In this document: piece by piece, positions 16,734 through 25,920 of the stretch | Position numbering within the stretch: position 1 is the stretch's first letter | How the letters are laid out: every line of letters begins with the position of its first letter | From: DUQX01 sp050948825 | Lineage (GTDB): Bacteria > Bacillota > Dethiobacteria > DTU022 > UBA8154 | Direction of reading: 5' to 3' | DNA length: 64,000 nt | NCBI GenBank assembly: GCA_050948825.1 | Contig: JBMNEO010000005.1 | Coordinates: 1 to 64,000, forward strand | The notes under the pieces: generated by a model | What the model saw: the letters and a program-made list of their open reading frames with translations, nothing else | What the model was told of the DNA's origin: nothing | Database searches by the model: none | Program-made: the position numbers and the translations under genes

Positions 16734-17920
16734 GAAGGCATTTTTTTATCATTAATAGCCTTTTGATATCTTTGCAGCATTTCTTTTGCCAGTAATTCAG
16801 AAGAGTACCTGATGGCGTTGATTTTACTTCTTTTACCCATTGAGTCTCTTAAGGGTTCATTTTCAAGCAGGTATTTTATTTTTTCGACAAAACCGTGCAG
16901 GGTATGAACAAGAAATCCATCTTTATTATTAAAGATCATTTCCGATAAACAGGGAGAGTAGTAACATACTACGGGAAGACCGGCGGCTTTTGCTTCTCCA
17001 ACGACAAGCCCCTGCGTCTCGCTCTGAGAAGCGAAAGTAAAAATATCCGCACCCGCGTAACACTTTAATAGTTCACTGTGGCTTACCTGTCCGCAGAACA
17101 GGACGTTTTGTTGCAGGTTTTTTTGGTAGCATATCCTTTTCAAAGATGATTCCTCAGTTCCTGTACCGATAATAAGCAGTTTAACACGGGGCATGGATTT
17201 TACAATCCCTTCCATAGCATCGATTAAAAAGTTGATATTTTTTTCCTTGCCCAGCCGGCCGACATATAATAATATCCTGTCTTCATGATTTAGATTAAAC
17301 CGTTTCCTTAGCCATTCTTTAGCTCCATTATTAACTGAGTAATAAGCATTATTTATGCCTGTTGGTATCACATCAACAGGCTTTGTTATGCCGTATTCTT
17401 CAATCAGCGCTTTTACAAATAATGAGGGGGCGATGATTAAATCGCACCTGTTGCAAAAACCTTTATTCCACCTTTTTATTATTTCGGCGGATACATTTTT
17501 CCCAAGGGGCAGGTAGTGGGCATAAAAATGATAGAGGGTGTGGAAGGTAAAGATTAACGGTAGATTAAAACGTTTGGCTATTATTGTCCCCAATGTACCT
17601 AATAAAAAGGGAGAGTGGACGTGAATTACATCCAGTTTTAAGTTATTTACCAGAAAAGGCAACCGCGGAGAAAAGGGGATAGGGAGAAAAAAATTTTTTT
17701 GCGTTGGTGCGGGTATGGAAAAATAACGAAAAACGTTTTTCTCTTGAGCTTGTGATGCCGATGGGTAATTTGGAGCGAAGATAAATGCCTCATGCCCACG
17801 GCTTTCCAATTCCTCTTTTAAGAGCTCAATAGAGCGTACAACGCCGCTTATATAAGGATGGTAACTGTCGGTAAAAATGCCTATTCTATAAGCGTTTTTT
17901 CTGCGATTTATCTTATTCAT
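16730..17920 (-). CDS. GT4-family glycosyltransferase
   Basis: A 396-residue GT-B glycosyltransferase. The N-terminal domain starts with RIGIFTDSYHPYISGVVRS, the typical acceptor-side loop of the diacylglycerol glucosyltransferase / PimB-like group, and the C-terminal domain has YVGRLGKEKN and the E-x7-E region around SQSETQGLVVGEAKAAGLP. It probably transfers a sugar from a nucleotide sugar to a lipid or glycolipid at the inner membrane face. It is a lone gene, convergent with gltX. The ribosome site is weak. The precise substrate cannot be read from sequence. Confidence 0.88.
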   Translation of the reverse strand: MNKINRRKNAYRIGIFTDSYHPYISGVVRSIELLKEELESRGHEAFIFAPNYPSASQAQEKNVFRYFSIPAPTQKNFFLPIPFSPRLPFLVNNLKLDVIHVHSPFLLGTLGTIIAKRFNLPLIFTFHTLYHFYAHYLPLGKNVSAEIIKRWNKGFCNRCDLIIAPSLFVKALIEEYGITKPVDVIPTGINNAYYSVNNGAKEWLRKRFNLNHEDRILLYVGRLGKEKNINFLIDAMEGIVKSMPRVKLLIIGTGTEESSLKRICYQKNLQQNVLFCGQVSHSELLKCYAGADIFTFASQSETQGLVVGEAKAAGLPVVCYYSPCLSEMIFNNKDGFLVHTLHGFVEKIKYLLENEPLRDSMGKRSKINAIRYSSELLAKEMLQRYQKAINDKKMPS

Positions 17921-17992
17921 CTCTATATTATGCCCGTAAATATGTATTAAATGATTACTAATTCCTTTTGCGACTGTATTTGTGCAGGATAT

Positions 17993-18021
17993 TTAAGAAT
18001 TTTATCGTTTTATGTTATAAT
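17993..18021 (+). promoter_or_regulatory. Candidate promoter of the HD-GYP gene
   Basis: TTAAGA at 17993-17998, a 17-base spacer and TATAAT at 18016-18021 with an upstream TG (extended -10). The leader to the ATG is about 100 bases. Confidence 0.55.
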
Positions 18022-18128
18022 GTAACTGAAAATGGAACTGGAATATAATGTGCTTCCAAAGATGGGTTAGAAGCTGGACTAAAAGAAAATTATTTCGATA
18101 AAAGACTGAGTGTGTAGGAGACTCTCAA

Positions 18129-19250
18129 ATGCGTAAAGTGTCGGTTTTATCTCTTCAACCGGGAATGAAGTTGGCAAGGCCAATATATGATACAAAGGGT
18201 TTTTTGCTTTTAAATTCTGGCGTGGAGTTAAAAAAAGAATATATTCGCAACCTAAAAAAGCATAGTATATTTTCAGTTTATATTATTGATAAAATCATTC
18301 CTGATGTAGATATTGAAGATGTTATACTGGATGAAACAAGGCAAAAAACCACTGTTTTAATTAAGGATATAATGCTCGATATAGAAAAACAGCCTAAAAA
18401 ATCGATTCCAAAATTGCTATTTACAAAAAGAAATATTAACGGTGCTCTTCAGGAGATAATTGACCAGTTAATCAATAATAAAAACCTGATCATTAATTTG
18501 ACAGATATCAGAATTGCTGATAACTATACATTTGCCCATTCTGTTAATGTAGCCGTGATGGCGATAACAGCGGGAATATCCCTGGGATTATCGCGCTCAC
18601 AACTGAAAAAGGTTGGCCTTGGATCTATACTCCACGATTTAGGAAAAGTTAAAATTCCCTCCTGTATTTTGAACAAAGAGGGCAAACTTTCCCCGGATGA
18701 ATTTTTAGAGATAAAAAAACATCCGGGCTTTGGGTATGAGATGGTGAAAACACAGGAACTAATCCCTGCATCTTCCGCAATAATTATTTATCAACATCAT
18801 GAACGTATGAATGGTGAGGGATATCCGGAAGGCCTTAAATCTGAACAGATTAATTTGTTTTCCAGAATTAGCGCCGTTGCAGATGTTTATGATGCCCTGG
18901 TGGCAGATCGCCCTTACCATTCAGCCTACCCGCCTTATAAAGCTATTGAGATCCTGGAATCTTCTGGTGAACTTTTTGATTTAAAAGTCCTGCGCAATTT
19001 TATACAACATATCGCTGCTTACCCTATAGGTACTTTCCTGGGTTTAAGCAGCGGTGAGATTGGAATAGTCGTTAATAATACGGTCGGGCATCCGACCAGG
19101 CCAAGAGTCCGTATTCTTTGCTCCAAAGATGGCTTTGAACCTTTAATACCGTATGAGCTTGATCTTATGGAGAAAAGGAACGTTGTGATTGACATGGTAT
19201 TCAATGATGATGAAATTCCTGAAGAAATACTGAACAGGCCGACTACTTAA
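18129..19250 (+). CDS. HD-GYP domain protein (probable cyclic-di-GMP phosphodiesterase)
   Basis: A 373-residue protein. The N-terminal 100 residues resemble the region often found before HD-GYP domains (LQPGMKLARPIYD). The catalytic domain has HD at 169-170, then HHERMNGEGYP (223-233) containing the GYP motif, and DVYDALVADRPY (252-263). The motif residues needed for metal binding and c-di-GMP hydrolysis are present. There is no receiver domain or membrane segment, so what it responds to is unknown. It appears to be monocistronic. Confidence 0.9.
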   Translation: MRKVSVLSLQPGMKLARPIYDTKGFLLLNSGVELKKEYIRNLKKHSIFSVYIIDKIIPDVDIEDVILDETRQKTTVLIKDIMLDIEKQPKKSIPKLLFTKRNINGALQEIIDQLINNKNLIINLTDIRIADNYTFAHSVNVAVMAITAGISLGLSRSQLKKVGLGSILHDLGKVKIPSCILNKEGKLSPDEFLEIKKHPGFGYEMVKTQELIPASSAIIIYQHHERMNGEGYPEGLKSEQINLFSRISAVADVYDALVADRPYHSAYPPYKAIEILESSGELFDLKVLRNFIQHIAAYPIGTFLGLSSGEIGIVVNNTVGHPTRPRVRILCSKDGFEPLIPYELDLMEKRNVVIDMVFNDDEIPEEILNRPTT

Positions 19251-19387
19251 TTTATACCCTGGAGAAATGCATAATTTTATAAAAAGGGTTATATAAGTTA
19301 TAAATAGAATAGTTCGAAGTATTGTTCTTTTTGCATTTATCCCTGAATATTTTTTAATAAGTACTTTTAAATCAGGGAGGCAAAATA

Positions 19388-19702
19388 ATGGATGCAATTA
19401 ATGTTTACGGTATAGCCTTGGTGCCTGTGGTACTGGCGATGGTTGAATTGTTGAAAAGGGTAGGAATACCTAAAAAGCTCTCTCCAATTGTTTCGATAGT
19501 TTTGGGACTTTTGGCAGGGTTTTATTACCTTGCTCCGGACGATCCCCCAAAAGCAATATTTTTGGGATTGGTAGTTGGCCTTTCAGCAATTGGTCTATTC
19601 TCTGGAACAAAAAATACTATTGAAAACCTTGGCGGCAATTCGAATAAAAATCATTATAAGGGCAGATCAATGGAAAAAAAAGGGCCGGGCGGACATAAAT
19701 AA
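19388..19702 (+). CDS. Small holin-like membrane protein
   Basis: A 104-residue protein with two or three hydrophobic segments within residues 8-75 (a first near VPVVLAMVELL, then IVSIVLGLLAGFYYL and the AIFLGLVVGLSAIGLF block) and a charged, Gly-rich tail. This layout resembles small phage-holin-like proteins common in Clostridia, but no lysin or phage gene is nearby, so lysis is not implied. CAGGGAGG precedes the ATG. It is followed by a terminator shared with the convergent MerR gene. Confidence 0.6.
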   Translation: MDAINVYGIALVPVVLAMVELLKRVGIPKKLSPIVSIVLGLLAGFYYLAPDDPPKAIFLGLVVGLSAIGLFSGTKNTIENLGGNSNKNHYKGRSMEKKGPGGHK

Positions 19703-19800
19703 AACGTCAGGCAAAAATAAGGTAACAATTTCGAAGGTCTAGGTGGCAGAAATTCTTATACATAGATTTCTGCTATATTTTTGAACTAAACAAGAAAAAT

Positions 19801-19830
19801 AAAGGCAACTGGTTTAATCCGGTTGCTTTT
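19801..19830. terminator. Bidirectional terminator
   Basis: A 12-bp stem (AAAGGCAACTGG against CCGGTTGCTTTT, two G-T pairs) with loop TTTAAT lies between convergent genes. T-rich flanks are present on both strands. Confidence 0.75.
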
Positions 19831-19856
19831 AAATAATAACCAATTCGTTTTTATTT

Positions 19857-20621
19857 TTATGCGTCAATGCCGGTGTAAATTTTCATTGCATCGCGTAGAA
19901 ACACTGTACACCCGGGGGCTATTATATCGTAATAAGCTGTAAAGCGCTCATCATCAACATATCCTTGAACAAGTGCCATATGCGCCTTTTTTGAGTATTT
20001 ATCCCAAAAATACATTAACCACTGCTTATGCAGTTCGCATGCTTTCTGTGCCGGTTCACCGGAAGGATCGCCGCTTTCAAAGGCTTTTTTAATTGCTTCA
20101 TTTACTTCACTGGTTAGCCTTTCATAAGCGGCATATTGTTCCCGGGTCATTTGTTTAAACTTTTGGTTGGATCGATTAACAGCATCATCTCCATATTTCT
20201 CCCTGATTTCCTTGCCGTACTTCTGCTCATTTTCATCGATTGCTTTTTGTTTAAAACCCTCAAATTTTTCTTTGTCACTCATTGTTAATCCCCCTTCTGC
20301 CATCGTTATTGTTTTTTCGACATTGGCAATTAATAATTCAAGTTGTTTTTTTTTAGCCAGGAGTTTGGAACGATGGTCTTGCAGTGCCCTGGCGCTATTA
20401 AACGACGGAGAATCAAGAATATTTCTAATATCATCCAGGCTCACATCTAGCTCACGATAAAATAAAATTTGTTGCAGCCTATCAACCTCTTCCTTGCCAT
20501 AAATCCGATAACCTGATGAATTGATTCTTGCCGGCCTTAGAAGCCCAATTTCATCGTAGTATCTAAGTGTCCTTGAACTAATACCTGCCAACCCGGCCAA
20601 TCTTTGCACTGTATATTCCAT
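19857..20621 (-). CDS. MerR-family regulator with TipAS ligand-binding domain
   Basis: A 254-residue transcription factor. Residues 1-70 form a MerR helix-turn-helix (VQRLAGLAGISSRTLRYYDEIG), followed by a coiled dimer helix and, from about residue 115, a TipAS domain (NEQKYGKEIREKYGDDAVNRSN and a W-rich C-terminal part), which in relatives binds thiopeptides and other drugs. The start is the ATG at 20621, set by GGGAGG. Its promoter has the 19-base spacer typical of MerR-activated promoters, so it probably activates its own gene. The flavodoxin gene upstream points the other way and is a possible target. Confidence 0.9.
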   Translation of the reverse strand: MEYTVQRLAGLAGISSRTLRYYDEIGLLRPARINSSGYRIYGKEEVDRLQQILFYRELDVSLDDIRNILDSPSFNSARALQDHRSKLLAKKKQLELLIANVEKTITMAEGGLTMSDKEKFEGFKQKAIDENEQKYGKEIREKYGDDAVNRSNQKFKQMTREQYAAYERLTSEVNEAIKKAFESGDPSGEPAQKACELHKQWLMYFWDKYSKKAHMALVQGYVDDERFTAYYDIIAPGCTVFLRDAMKIYTGIDA

Positions 20622-20644
20622 ACTCTTTCCTCCCTTACACCCAT

Positions 20645-20675
20645 AGTATAAACCTTTACGTAGCGTTAATGTCAA
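20645..20675 (-). promoter_or_regulatory. MerR-type promoter/operator with 19-bp spacer
   Basis: Read on the minus strand: TTGACA (20670-20675), exactly 19 bases, TATACT (20645-20650). The spacer holds an imperfect dyad, TTAACG-CTA-CGTAAA. An over-long spacer bearing the operator is the hallmark of promoters activated by MerR proteins through DNA distortion. Confidence 0.8.
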
Positions 20676-20840
20676 GAATTAAATCTAAAAATATGATGCT
20701 TGCTTTCCCCTGTTTTCCGGCTTGCTAGATGAAATGATAAGAGTTATAATTTAGTAAATTATAATCCCAAAGAAGCGTGTGGAAGGAGCCTGGGGATAAG
20801 GGGTTTATGAAGCTATCAATAAGGTAAAGGGGCCAATAAA

Positions 20841-21314
20841 ATGAAAATCGGGATTATTGTTTATTCCCAAACCGGTAACACATATTCTGTTGGTCTAAAG
20901 CTTAAGGAAAAGCTGTCTAAGGCCGGGCATTCGGCAAACATCGAAAGTGTCACAATCGTTGGTGGTGGATCCCAAACGCCTAAAAAATTCAAGTTTGATA
21001 ACCTACCCCGGGCAGAAAAATACGATGCCCTGGTATTAGGGGCTCCGGTACATGCTTTCTCTCTTGCACCTGTAATGGCTGCTTATTTAAATCAGTTATC
21101 GTCACTTAAAGGCAAAAATATTGCCTGTTTTGTTACCAAGCAGTTACCCCTTTCCTGGACAGGCGGGACCCAGGCAATTGCCCGGATGAAGAAAATTTGT
21201 CAATCAAAAGGTGCTGTAGTCTGCGGTTCTGTCATAATCATCTGGTCAAAAGCACGTCGTCAACAAAGCATAAGGGATGGTATTGATAGATTGAGCGGTT
21301 TTTTCCCTTTATAA
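20841..21314 (+). CDS. Flavodoxin-family protein
   Basis: A 157-residue FMN-binding flavodoxin-like protein. The phosphate-binding loop SQTGNT lies at residues 9-14, followed by a second strand ending in DALVLGAPVHAFSL, the usual flavin-contact region. It probably carries electrons or acts as a small oxidoreductase; no partner enzyme is adjacent. AAAGGGG precedes the ATG. It is divergent from the MerR/TipAS gene, with about 165 bases between the MerR promoter and this start. Confidence 0.85.
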   Translation: MKIGIIVYSQTGNTYSVGLKLKEKLSKAGHSANIESVTIVGGGSQTPKKFKFDNLPRAEKYDALVLGAPVHAFSLAPVMAAYLNQLSSLKGKNIACFVTKQLPLSWTGGTQAIARMKKICQSKGAVVCGSVIIIWSKARRQQSIRDGIDRLSGFFPL

Positions 21315-21395
21315 ATTATCAGGTACAATTCGATAGTAATAAATGTGATCAAATTTGCAAATTTGAAAAAAAGTGTAAGAAGAAAGGGTGGCAAC

Positions 21396-21977
21396 ATGGA
21401 AAAGAAAAAGCCTACCAGGGAAGAGGCACTGGAACTTTTAAAGAAGTACAACAAAAACGACGCATTGGTTAAACATGCTCTGGCAGTTGAAGCGGTTATG
21501 GTCCATTTTGCAGAAAAATTTGGCGAAGAGGACCTGGAAAAGTGGCGTGTGATCGGGCTTACACATGATTTGGACTATGAAAAATATCCGGAAGAGCACT
21601 GCAGTAAAGTGCGGGAGATTCTCATGGAAGAGGGCTGGCCGGAAGATTACATAAAGGCGATACAAAGCCATGGCTGGAAGATTTGCTCTGACGTAGAACC
21701 GCAGGAAAGAATGGAGAAGGTTCTTTATACGATTGACGAGCTAACCGGATTGATTGTTGCTACCGTCCTCATGCGCCCGAGCCGGAGCATTATGGATTTG
21801 GCTGCCAAGTCAGTAAAAAAGAAAATGAAACAGAAGAGTTTTGCGGCCGGGGTTGACCGGGGTGTTATTGAAGAAGGTGCACAACTCCTGGGGATGGACT
21901 TAAGTGAAGTCATTGAGGAAACTATCCGGGGAATGCAAAACGCAGCGGCGGATTTGGGTTTAAAGGGAGAACTGTAA
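21396..21977 (+). CDS. HD-domain phosphohydrolase-like protein
   Basis: A 193-residue HD-superfamily protein. The first His is in KHALAVEAVM, the HD pair in LTHDLDYEKYP and a further His in QSHGW, consistent with a metal-binding hydrolase fold; the nucleotide or other substrate is unknown. The ATG at 21396 follows AAAGGGTGG; an upstream in-frame ATG at 21345 lacks a ribosome site. It lies 80 bases after the flavodoxin gene, possibly in one transcript. Confidence 0.82.
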   Translation: MEKKKPTREEALELLKKYNKNDALVKHALAVEAVMVHFAEKFGEEDLEKWRVIGLTHDLDYEKYPEEHCSKVREILMEEGWPEDYIKAIQSHGWKICSDVEPQERMEKVLYTIDELTGLIVATVLMRPSRSIMDLAAKSVKKKMKQKSFAAGVDRGVIEEGAQLLGMDLSEVIEETIRGMQNAAADLGLKGEL

Positions 21978-22057
21978 GGATTGGGGAATTCCGTTCTACC
22001 GCGATTAATCCTTGTTTTCTGGAGCGGGGCATGGGTTAATATAGCCTGTAGAAATTT

Positions 22058-23056
22058 TTAGAGCCAAATCCAAAACTCAAAAAAATTTACATTCAGCTTC
22101 AAGCCGTGTTTTTCTAAATAGTTAAAGACACTGTCCCTGTACTTAAAATTACTCAGTATAACCGCTCCATCCAGTTTCTTGTTTTTGAATAAATTAATGA
22201 TCATCGGTAACAGATTTATTTCGTTCTGATCAATAATTTTAACCACATTTAAATTATTTCTTGTCTGCAAAGAGAAACTTTGGGCATAATATGTGGGGCC
22301 AAAGACAAGCATAACCGGCCTTTCTTTATGCTCTTTATAACAGTTTATGCGGATATATTTAGCACAGCTAAAAAACATTTCATTAATATTTTGTAGTTGA
22401 TTTTTAGTAGTTAAAGAATTGCTGTGCATGCGATATTTGTATAATTTCTCGGGAACCTTTTCAATATTTCCTGCAGTTATTAAACGGGTCCACAGGTCGT
22501 AATCATAGGAAATCTTTAAAACTGGATTGTATTTGCCGAGACTGGTGAAGGCTTTTTTGGAATAAATCATTGTTCCGTGAGTCAGGGGACAGGTTCTGAA
22601 CAGTTCTAATTTAATTTCTTCACTGGTTTGTACCCTGTTAATTAAATTTTCCAGCCCGCCCAAATTTTGCTGTGGAATATAATCATTTCTACCGGGAATG
22701 CATTCAATAAACGAACCTGCTGCAACCAGGTTGCGGCGTTGCTTTAGATAATCTATTTGTTTTTCTATGCGGTACGGGTAACTAAGATCATCGGCATCGT
22801 GTACGGCAATCCATTTTCCTTTCGCCTGGCTAATACCTAAATTTAGCGCAAAAGCTGCTCCCCTGTTTTCTTTTAAATGAATTACTTTTACCCGTTTATC
22901 TGCTATTAATCCCAGGATCTCCTTAGTTCTGTCAGTTGAGGCATCATTTATAATAATGAGTTCGAAACTGGTATAAGTCTGCCGAAGTATACTATCCACC
23001 GCGTCCTGCAGGTATTCCTGGCCATTGTAAACGGCCATTACTATTGAAACAAGCAT
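22058..23056 (-). CDS. GT2 glycosyltransferase with extra C-terminal domain
   Basis: A 332-residue family 2 glycosyltransferase. The GT-A core (1-230) starts VSIVMAVYNGQEYL and contains DDAS/NDAS and HDADD, the nucleotide-sugar and metal-binding elements. The last 90 residues form a separate block (from about RPVMLVFGPTYY) that looks like a Rossmann-type module with a final helix, similar in pattern to sugar-modifying or nucleotide-binding add-ons. It lies 22 bases after another GT2 gene and is probably co-transcribed. Likely role: surface glycan synthesis. Confidence 0.88.
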   Translation of the reverse strand: MLVSIVMAVYNGQEYLQDAVDSILRQTYTSFELIIINDASTDRTKEILGLIADKRVKVIHLKENRGAAFALNLGISQAKGKWIAVHDADDLSYPYRIEKQIDYLKQRRNLVAAGSFIECIPGRNDYIPQQNLGGLENLINRVQTSEEIKLELFRTCPLTHGTMIYSKKAFTSLGKYNPVLKISYDYDLWTRLITAGNIEKVPEKLYKYRMHSNSLTTKNQLQNINEMFFSCAKYIRINCYKEHKERPVMLVFGPTYYAQSFSLQTRNNLNVVKIIDQNEINLLPMIINLFKNKKLDGAVILSNFKYRDSVFNYLEKHGLKLNVNFFEFWIWL

Positions 23057-23078
23057 TTATCCGCCCTCCGGTCCGGAT

Positions 23079-24320
23079 TTATAAGGTTAATAATAGCTCA
23101 ATCGCGCTTAAAAAGTGGCGGTATTTCCCAGTCCTCCGCAAGGATTCCAGTTCATCCAGAAGTTTTTTCTTTGTTTTGGTTTCCTTTTCCAGGCCTGCTT
23201 GCCGCCAGAGCCCGGTAACTGGTTTTTCTTCGGCCATCAAAATGGGGATTTGTTGGGTTAGTTTGATAAAGACGTTTTGAGAATGCACATACTCAGGGAA
23301 TTCCTTTTGTATTTGATAATAGTCTTCAATAATATCGTTATTTTCAAAAAAGTTTTTTTTCCCCAGGATTCCTAATGTAATTGCACATACCTCAACTTTG
23401 GGATGTAAGATGGTAAATTTGGCATAATTAAGCATCTGGTCGGCTCTACGGTTTTCACTTGAGAAGGGATGCTCTTGATGGTAACTAATAATATGCCGGT
23501 CATCTAAAAACTTTACCCCTTTATTATATAACCTGTATCCTAACTCCCAGTCTTCAGACCCCCAGCCTTTAAATACCTCATTAAAAGGGCCCACTTCTTC
23601 CAAAAGACTTTTTCTAACAGATACATTTCTGGTGATAAAAAAGGCCCATGCCAGATGGAACCCGGTTAAATGGGCGCCATATTTCTCTAATAACTTTGGT
23701 GGGAAATACGGTGTTGGATAAGATAGTAGTTTAAATAGCTGAGCATAGATGTGCTCTTTTGTAAACAAAGTAATCGTCCGCTGATTTTTGTTAGCATACT
23801 CCCAGAATGCATTCAAACTTTGAATATATTCATACGGCAGATACAGGCGGTTGCTCAAATGCTTCATTAAAAAGGGTTTGCTTCGTATAATGGAATGCAG
23901 GCGTTTTATCTGCTCTGTTGAAAACCCGGGGCATAATACTGAAAAAGTGCTATAGTGACTGGCATTACCCGAAACAGATATTTTATCATTAGTTTGATAA
24001 TGTCGCAGGTGATTGGCTACAAAGTTGGGATCAACCATTACATCCCCATCCAAAAAGATTATTATCTCGCCTTTAGCTTCCCTGAGCCCCAAATTTTTTG
24101 CTCCGGACCTTCCCAGATTAGTATCGCTGCGGAGATATTTAAAGCGAAAAGGGCCTGTATAATTCCTTAAAGTGAAAGTCCTATCCGTTGAACAATCATC
24201 AACCAGGACAACCTCCATCTTAGTAAGTGGGTATGTTTGTTTTTCCAGTGAATAAAGGGTGAATTTGATTTGAGGATAGATATTGTAGGAAATGATAATT
24301 ATGCTTACCTCTGGATTCAT
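23079..24320 (-). CDS. GT2 glycosyltransferase, chondroitin-synthase-like
   Basis: A 413-residue family 2 transferase. The N-terminal half has VSIIIISYN, VDDCSTD and DGDVMVD; the second half has FKGWGSEDWELGYRLY, the C-terminal galactosyltransferase-type motif seen in chondroitin polymerase-like enzymes. A C-terminal helical stretch of about 60 residues is Lys/Glu-rich. First gene of a two-gene minus-strand unit with strong GAGAGGAGAG before its ATG. With galE divergently placed next to it, a galactose-containing surface glycan is plausible. Confidence 0.88.
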   Translation of the reverse strand: MNPEVSIIIISYNIYPQIKFTLYSLEKQTYPLTKMEVVLVDDCSTDRTFTLRNYTGPFRFKYLRSDTNLGRSGAKNLGLREAKGEIIIFLDGDVMVDPNFVANHLRHYQTNDKISVSGNASHYSTFSVLCPGFSTEQIKRLHSIIRSKPFLMKHLSNRLYLPYEYIQSLNAFWEYANKNQRTITLFTKEHIYAQLFKLLSYPTPYFPPKLLEKYGAHLTGFHLAWAFFITRNVSVRKSLLEEVGPFNEVFKGWGSEDWELGYRLYNKGVKFLDDRHIISYHQEHPFSSENRRADQMLNYAKFTILHPKVEVCAITLGILGKKNFFENNDIIEDYYQIQKEFPEYVHSQNVFIKLTQQIPILMAEEKPVTGLWRQAGLEKETKTKKKLLDELESLRRTGKYRHFLSAIELLLTL

Positions 24321-24697
24321 TATTACTCTCCTCTCGGTGCTTCTAATAATTACCCCGGGTCAATAATTGTTATACAGCCAAGCCCGATCCAGTAGTGCCG
24401 GGGTTTTTCTTGGTTTTACCCTTTTGCCTCTTTTATATTTTATGTATAATAGCATGGAGAAGGTGCTTTATTGTATTCTTTATACTGGCAGCCGCTACCA
24501 GGGGCTTGCAACTTATTTTATGTTTATTATTTTAGATATGGTTGAGATTAAGGTACCCAGGGGTTAAAGTAAATTGCTTATGATCTTGTAACAGAAGGTT
24601 TTTTAAAGAATATTTATAACAAGGGCTAGTCAGGATAACCCTATTTAGAATTTTGAAACCTGAAGCTAAGCGTTAATAAAAAAACGGGGGAAAAGTG
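24321..24697. other. Divergent intergenic region between GT2 and galE
   Basis: A 377-base gap holding the promoters of two divergent units. A TATAAT at 24445-24450 is visible on the plus strand but without a well-spaced -35. A short reading frame here (24367-24567) has no ribosome site and is not credible. Nothing else recognisable. Confidence 0.5.
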
Positions 24698-25702
24698 ATG
24701 ATTTTCGTACCGGGAGGCGCAGGTTATATTGGCAGCCATGTTGTAAAAAGTTTAATCAATAAGAATTATGATGTAGTTATTTTGGATAACCTCACAACCG
24801 GGCATATTGAAGCTGTTGACAAAAGAGCAGTGTTTGTTCTGGGGGATTTGAGAAATCCGAAAGATTTGGAAAAGGTATTTTGCACATATCCGGTAAAAGG
24901 GGTGATTCATTTTGCCGGAAAGTGTTACGTCCAGGAATCTGTCCTGCATCCCCTATTGTATTACCATGCAAATGTTATCTCTTCCATAAATCTACTTGAG
25001 TATATGTTAAAATATCAGGTTTATAATATTGTGTTTTCTTCGTCATGCTCTGTTTATGGGATTCCGGATTTAGAATACATTTCTGAAGATGCTGCAACAA
25101 ATCCAATCAATCCCTATGGAAGATCAAAGCTGATGATCGAGTCTATAATGCAAGACTTTGCCAAAGCTTATGGTTTAAATTATATTATCCTGCGCTATTT
25201 TAACGCGGCAGGTTCAGATTTAACTGGGGAAATCGGTGAAGACCATAATCCTGAAACTCATCTCATTCCAAGCATTATAAAACATCTCCTGGGTTTGGCT
25301 GAAAAAGTTGTAATTTACGGAGATGATTATCAGACAAAGGATTTTACCTGCGTCAGGGACTTTATTCATGTTATGGATTTGGCAAATGCGCATATAAAGG
25401 TGTTAGAGCAACTGTTACAGAGTAGAATAGCTAACGAGATATTTAATTTGGGAAAAGGGGAAGGTTATTCAGTAAAAGAAATAATTAGCTATTGTGAAAA
25501 AATTTCCGGGGGAAAAGCCGTTGTTGAGCGAAAGAAACGTAGAGAAGGGGACCCCCCGAGATTAGTGGCCTGTGCTGAAAAAGCTTATTATACGTTAGGA
25601 TGGAAACCGGTATATGATATTGAAGATATCATTAGAAGTGCATGGCAGTGGCATAAGAACCATCCTTATGGCTATCAGACAGGGTTTAATGGAGGCAAAT
25701 AA
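24698..25702 (+). CDS. galE: UDP-glucose 4-epimerase
   Basis: A 334-residue extended short-chain dehydrogenase that interconverts UDP-glucose and UDP-galactose (or the N-acetyl forms). It has the NAD loop GGAGYIGSH near the N terminus, SSSCSVYG with the catalytic Ser region, YGRSK (Tyr-x3-Lys) around 141-145 and RYFNAAGSD. ATG 24698 gives better spacing from the GGGGGA ribosome site than the adjacent GTG 24695. It overlaps the DUF3006 gene by one base. Confidence 0.94.
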   Translation: MIFVPGGAGYIGSHVVKSLINKNYDVVILDNLTTGHIEAVDKRAVFVLGDLRNPKDLEKVFCTYPVKGVIHFAGKCYVQESVLHPLLYYHANVISSINLLEYMLKYQVYNIVFSSSCSVYGIPDLEYISEDAATNPINPYGRSKLMIESIMQDFAKAYGLNYIILRYFNAAGSDLTGEIGEDHNPETHLIPSIIKHLLGLAEKVVIYGDDYQTKDFTCVRDFIHVMDLANAHIKVLEQLLQSRIANEIFNLGKGEGYSVKEIISYCEKISGGKAVVERKKRREGDPPRLVACAEKAYYTLGWKPVYDIEDIIRSAWQWHKNHPYGYQTGFNGGK

Positions 25703-25920
25703 TGAAAGCATTTATTGACCACATCCGGAGTGATATGGCTATTATTCATCTGGAGGATGGCAAAACAGAATTAAAAATTCCACTAAGCTTCCTTCCCGGA
25801 GGGGTACGGGAAGGAAGCTGGCTGACTGTATCTTTCGATTTGGATCCCGAAGGAACAAGAAAGCAGGAAGATTTAATATTAAAGCTTTTAGGAAAACTGA
25901 AGAAGAAAGGCAGGGATTAG
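25702..25920 (+). CDS. DUF3006 domain protein
   Basis: A 72-residue protein with the DUF3006 pattern: an N-terminal strand pair (KAFIDHIRSDMAIIHLED) and IPLSFLPGGVREGSWL. The function of the family is unknown; it resembles a small beta-barrel. Its start overlaps the galE stop (TAATG). A perfect 13-bp inverted repeat lies in the middle of the gene. Confidence 0.78.
   Translation: MKAFIDHIRSDMAIIHLEDGKTELKIPLSFLPGGVREGSWLTVSFDLDPEGTRKQEDLILKLLGKLKKKGRD
25786..25819. repeat. Perfect 13-bp inverted repeat inside the DUF3006 gene
   Basis: AGCTTCCTTCCCG at 25786-25798 and its exact complement at 25807-25819, separated by the 8-base loop GAGGGGTA. No T run follows. It encodes the LSFLPGGVREGSW stretch. 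Confidence 0.85.

Noticed and set aside
24367..24567. 66-codon frame between the GT2 and galE genes
   Set aside because: No ribosome site and no domain; it lies in a divergent promoter region.
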